DNA from: Bryobacterales bacterium
Lineage (GTDB): Bacteria > Acidobacteriota > Terriglobia > Bryobacterales > Bryobacteraceae
Direction: 5' to 3'
NCBI GenBank assembly: GCA_016789905.1
Contig: JAEUQC010000187.1
Span: forward strand, 1 to 40,084
DNA: 40,084 bases
In this document: positions 36,827 through 40,084 of the stretch, one piece after another
Layout of the letters: each line of letters opens with the position of its first letter
Numbering within the stretch: position 1 is the stretch's first letter
Position numbers and translations under genes: made by a program
The notes under the pieces: generated by a model
Databases searched by the model: none
The model's input: the letters and a program-made list of their open reading frames with translations, nothing else
Told to the model about the DNA's origin: nothing

Positions 36827-39800
36827 TTAGAATTGTAGATTCAAACCGAGCTTCAGGAAACGGGGCAAGTTGCCCTGCACCGGGTTGAGGCGGCCGAAGT
36901 TCGCGTTCGTCACATCGACAGACTGAATGCCGGTGAACCAGGGATGGTTCATGGCGTTCACCATTTCGAAGCGGAATTGGGCCTTCAGCCGTTCGTGAAT
37001 TGGGAAGATCTTGGAGATCGACGCATCCCAGTTCTGATAGCCAGGGGTACGGACGTCGGAGAAGCGCAAGGGGAAAGTCCGGAGTGTGAACGGTTCCTGC
37101 GCGCCAACGAATCGTCCGGTGGCGGAATTTACCCAAAGGTCCGTATTGAACCACTTGCCCAGGGTTCCGTTGTCGAGTTTGGCGGAACCGCTGGAGACCT
37201 GGGCGGCGTTGGGATAAACAACGGTGGCGCCTGCCATGTAGGTGACGTTGGCGTTGAGTTCCCAACCGCCGACGAAGAAGTCGGCGACACGGTTGATGTT
37301 GGCGCCAAACTGCTTGCCGCGGCCGACAGGCAATTGCCACACGGTTGCCAGGTTGAACTTTCGCGGGATGTCGATATCCGGAGCGGACTGCTTGACGAGC
37401 GGCGAAGACGCCGGATCGGTAAGGTTAAAGTCCTGGATATTGAGGAAGGCAACCTGCTCCAGCGTCTTGGCGGCGGTGTAGCTGGCAAGGAACGTCAGTC
37501 CCTGGGAGAAGCGCTTGGACGCCTTGATCTGGAAAGAGTCGTAGCGCTGTTTGCCGATCGGGATGTTGTTGACTGTGAGCGGGGTGTACTGCGGGAAGGT
37601 GAACAACAGCGTCTGGCGGGTGATGGTGGCGCCGTTTAGGGCCGCATTGTTGGGAATGAGGCCTCGCATGGGATTGGGTACCTGCGCGTTGTAGTAGGCG
37701 TTGTCAATCACGCCGGCTGGCGTGCGGCGGCCCAGTTCGTTGGCCGGGATGAAATTCGCATTGGAACCGATTGGCAGCTTATTGGTGAGATTTCCAACAT
37801 AGGCGGCTTCCACCAGCACTCCACCGGGAAGTTCGCGCTGAATGTCGAAAGAGTACTGGTGAGAGTAGGGAAGCGGCCGGTTCTGCCAGTTGACACCGAG
37901 GCCCTGACCGAGGAAGGAACGGGCACCTTCGCCATTGCCAACCGCGGCAAGGAGTTGCCCGCCGACCTGATTGGTGAAGGCGTTCGCCAGAGAGACGGCA
38001 GGGCGAAGATTGTCAACCGTGACGGTCGCGTTGGTGCGCTGTGAATAACCCTGGTTGGAACCGGTAGCGGACTGGCCCATAAAGAAGAGGCCGTACCCGC
38101 CGCGGATGACCCATTTGTCGGTCAACCGATAGGCGAAGCCGGCGCGAGGAGCCCAGTTGTTCTTGTCGGGAATAAACGAACCGCGGGGGGCGCCGTTAAC
38201 GCCGGCAAACAGAACTGCTCCCTTCAGGTTAAGGCCGGCTGCCTGGGCGGCGATGGGGCTGGCGGCATTGAAGTCGAGACCCTGCACCATACGGTCGAAG
38301 CGTTCCAACGATGGCGACTCATAATCCCAACGGAGCCCGAGGTTAAGCGTAAGGCGGTTGGTCACTTTGAAGTCGTCTTGGAAGAATCCGGCGTAGAAGT
38401 AGTTAAAGAAAGCCGGGTCGATATTGCGGTCCACGAAACCGGAGGACGGATAGCCGAGCAGGAAGGTGGCCAACTCATTGCCCGAGGTGGCTTCCGCCTG
38501 GTTGGACACGCGCTGCGTCCAATTTTTGTTGAACGTGTAGTTGCCCGCGGCTGCGCCAGGGCTCTGGGTGTTGTTGTTGTACTTGCGGACTTCAACGCCG
38601 AACTTGATAAAGTGGCGGCCGATCACTTTGTTGACGTTGGGCTGAATCGTATAGGTGTCGAAGTTACCGGAGCTCTGAATCGAACCTGTTCCCATGGCCT
38701 GGTAGGCGCCACCGAACTCGAAGCGGGGGAAGGCAAGGCGGGTAAACTGGCTGACGAGGTTGGAATCGAAACCCAGTTGACGGGGATCGAAGCCGGTGCC
38801 GTAAGAGTTCCCGGAGGACTCTTCCCAGCGGTTCAGGCCCAGGCGCAGGTCGAAGGTAGTTGTGGGGTTCAGAGTAGAGGTCCAGTTGAAGCCGAAGGTG
38901 CGGCCGTTCCGAATAAGCGGCGCGTTACCGGTAGGTTCGGCGGGGTTGGCTTCGTTGACGTTTTGGACGAAAACAAGACCGCGATATTCGCTGAACGGAT
39001 TCTGGCCGTAGCGGAAATTGGTGTTGTTCTTGGCGTTGATCTGGTAGTCCATACGGCCGCCCCACTGAAACATGTCGGCGACCCAACGGGAGGGGTAGGG
39101 GTAGTTCTGCACCTGCGCGGGACCGGTACCAGCCGACGTTGGGGCCGGGTAGTAGCGAAGGGCCGCAGTGGCGATGGGGCTGATGCGGGAAGCCGGAATG
39201 ATATTTCCCGGAAATGCCTGACGGGTTCCGTCGGCCAGAGTGGTCAGCGGATCGTGAACGGTAACCAGAGCGTTCTGTGCGTTACGGAGGGTCGAGAAGT
39301 TGCCGCTCCGCCAGTCCATGGCTGGCACGGTTTGCACCCCCGGGTCGGCGGAGCGTTGACGCATTTGCTCGTGGGAGAGAGTCCAGAACAGCTTGTTGCG
39401 GCCGTCAAGGAGCTTGGGAATGAACACAGGACCGGAGAGGAAGAAGCCGTACGCGTTGATGTTGTTCGGGGACTTCTTGATGTTGCCGGCATTCAGCTCG
39501 AACTGGTTGGCATTCAGCTTGTCGTTCTGGAAATACTCAAACAGGTTGCCGTGCAACTGGTTCGTGCCGGACTTGGTGACCATGGTGACGATTCCACCGC
39601 CGGTGCGGCCATATTGCGCGTCATAGGTGTTCGTGAGCACCTTGAACTCCTGGACCGATTCCATGGTGGGAACGTGGATGACGGTGCGTGAGGAGCGGAC
39701 GTTCGACATGCCGTCGAGCAGCACTTCGTTTTCGCCGGAACGTCCGCCGTTAACGGAAAAACCAGTCGTGCCGCCGATATCGAAGGACCGCAGGTAGCGC

Positions 39801-40084
39801 CAGCCGCCCGCCTTGAAGACGCCGGGAGCGGCCCAGGCGATCTGGAACGGGTTGCGGCCCTGGGTGGGCAGGTTGGCGATGAGCTGGTTATTGAGCGAAG
39901 TATCGCGGTTGGCGGTTTCCGTCTGCAACTGGGAGATTGTGGCGTCGACAGTGATCGAGTCTGCGACGGCGCCAATCTGCAACTGGATGTCGAGACGGGC
40001 CTTGTCGAGAGACTGCAACACCACGTTTTCGCGGACTACGCGACGGAATCCATCCTTTTCCACGGCAACGTTATAGGCGGCCGG
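36827..40084 (-). CDS. Oar-like TonB-dependent outer-membrane receptor (N-terminus beyond the window)
   Basis: The frame is open to the right edge, giving at least 1085 residues, and more must lie outside. The visible N-terminal end is the last part of a carboxypeptidase-regulatory-like domain (YNVAVEKDGFRRVVRENVVL), followed by a plug region (SLNNQLIANLPTQGRNPFQI, GGTTGFSVNGGRSGENEVLL, VQEFKVLTNTYDAQYGRTGG, VTMVTKSGTNQLHGNLFEYF). A large barrel with many aromatic strand ends follows, closing with LKLGLNLQF, whose terminal Phe is the usual outer-membrane assembly signal. Oar-like receptors take up large substrates, often glycans or peptides. The next gene starts two bases after its stop, so the cytochrome-type gene belongs to the same operon. 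Confidence 0.92.
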   Translation of the reverse strand, partial: PAAYNVAVEKDGFRRVVRENVVLQSLDKARLDIQLQIGAVADSITVDATISQLQTETANRDTSLNNQLIANLPTQGRNPFQIAWAAPGVFKAGGWRYLRSFDIGGTTGFSVNGGRSGENEVLLDGMSNVRSSRTVIHVPTMESVQEFKVLTNTYDAQYGRTGGGIVTMVTKSGTNQLHGNLFEYFQNDKLNANQFELNAGNIKKSPNNINAYGFFLSGPVFIPKLLDGRNKLFWTLSHEQMRQRSADPGVQTVPAMDWRSGNFSTLRNAQNALVTVHDPLTTLADGTRQAFPGNIIPASRISPIATAALRYYPAPTSAGTGPAQVQNYPYPSRWVADMFQWGGRMDYQINAKNNTNFRYGQNPFSEYRGLVFVQNVNEANPAEPTGNAPLIRNGRTFGFNWTSTLNPTTTFDLRLGLNRWEESSGNSYGTGFDPRQLGFDSNLVSQFTRLAFPRFEFGGAYQAMGTGSIQSSGNFDTYTIQPNVNKVIGRHFIKFGVEVRKYNNNTQSPGAAAGNYTFNKNWTQRVSNQAEATSGNELATFLLGYPSSGFVDRNIDPAFFNYFYAGFFQDDFKVTNRLTLNLGLRWDYESPSLERFDRMVQGLDFNAASPIAAQAAGLNLKGAVLFAGVNGAPRGSFIPDKNNWAPRAGFAYRLTDKWVIRGGYGLFFMGQSATGSNQGYSQRTNATVTVDNLRPAVSLANAFTNQVGGQLLAAVGNGEGARSFLGQGLGVNWQNRPLPYSHQYSFDIQRELPGGVLVEAAYVGNLTNKLPIGSNANFIPANELGRRTPAGVIDNAYYNAQVPNPMRGLIPNNAALNGATITRQTLLFTFPQYTPLTVNNIPIGKQRYDSFQIKASKRFSQGLTFLASYTAAKTLEQVAFLNIQDFNLTDPASSPLVKQSAPDIDIPRKFNLATVWQLPVGRGKQFGANINRVADFFVGGWELNANVTYMAGATVVYPNAAQVSSGSAKLDNGTLGKWFNTDLWVNSATGRFVGAQEPFTLRTFPLRFSDVRTPGYQNWDASISKIFPIHERLKAQFRFEMVNAMNHPWFTGIQSVDVTNANFGRLNPVQGNLPRFLKLGLNLQF

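Noticed and set aside
38378..39691. Long plus-strand frame (437 codons) opposite the TonB-dependent receptor
   Set aside because: It lies wholly antisense to a well-supported receptor gene. Its product is Val/Gly/Glu-rich low-quality sequence with no family pattern, as expected from GC-rich antisense frames.

Overview
The window reads as a chromosomal segment of an acidobacterium, most likely of the Solibacter/Bryobacter group (Bryobacterales). The argument rests on lineage-associated families: a PadR regulator overlapping an 'acidobacterial duplicated orphan permease' (ADOP), a secreted protein ending in the TIGR03437 domain typical of Solibacter, an Oar-like TonB-dependent receptor followed by a DUF1549/DUF1553 cytochrome-type protein and a DUF1501 protein, and many secreted beta-propeller and glycosidase-like proteins. 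Base composition is GC-rich from about 3.4 kb to the right edge, with the + strand rich in G over C whichever strand is coding. No tRNA, rRNA, CRISPR array, insertion sequence or integrase was seen, and no gene-free stretch exceeds 300 bases.

Left region (1-3.3 kb): a composition-shifted accessory patch. It holds the C-terminal part of a helical-repeat-like gene split by an in-frame stop, a HigB/HigA toxin-antitoxin pair with a recognisable promoter and internal palindrome, an HTH antitoxin-like gene plus a decayed copy of it on the other side of higBA, and a DUF6932 nucleotidyltransferase-like gene overlapping an XRE regulator (a probable second toxin-antitoxin pair) with a perfect upstream dyad.

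Central-left region (3.4-19.2 kb): secreted carbohydrate-related or uncharacterised proteins (a five-bladed propeller protein, a lipoprotein, a BNR-type propeller, a TIM-barrel-like protein), then a strictly coupled four-gene cassette of three membrane-fusion proteins and one MacB/FtsX-type permease without an ATPase. Next come the convergent padR-ADOP pair, a two-repeat LecA-like/TIGR03437 secreted protein and an OB-fold-like exported protein.

Central-right region (19.2-30.1 kb): an exported Gfo/Idh/MocA oxidoreductase, a secreted esterase, a FecR-domain protein with a structured leader, and a class III aminotransferase with a methyltransferase behind it. A cyclic-di-GMP block follows: a sigma54-type AAA+ regulator lacking GAFTGA overlaps a PilZ gene, and both are divergent from a membrane HD-GYP/GAF/GGDEF protein. 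A LarA-type lactate racemase closes this region.

Right region (30.1-40.1 kb): two tandem one-helix membrane microproteins, an N-acyl-D-amino-acid deacylase overlapping a GNAT acetyltransferase, then (minus strand) the receptor, cytochrome-type protein and DUF1501 order typical of polymer-utilisation modules. A 33-base perfect palindrome with a U-tract lies between the last two. The receptor gene runs off the right edge.
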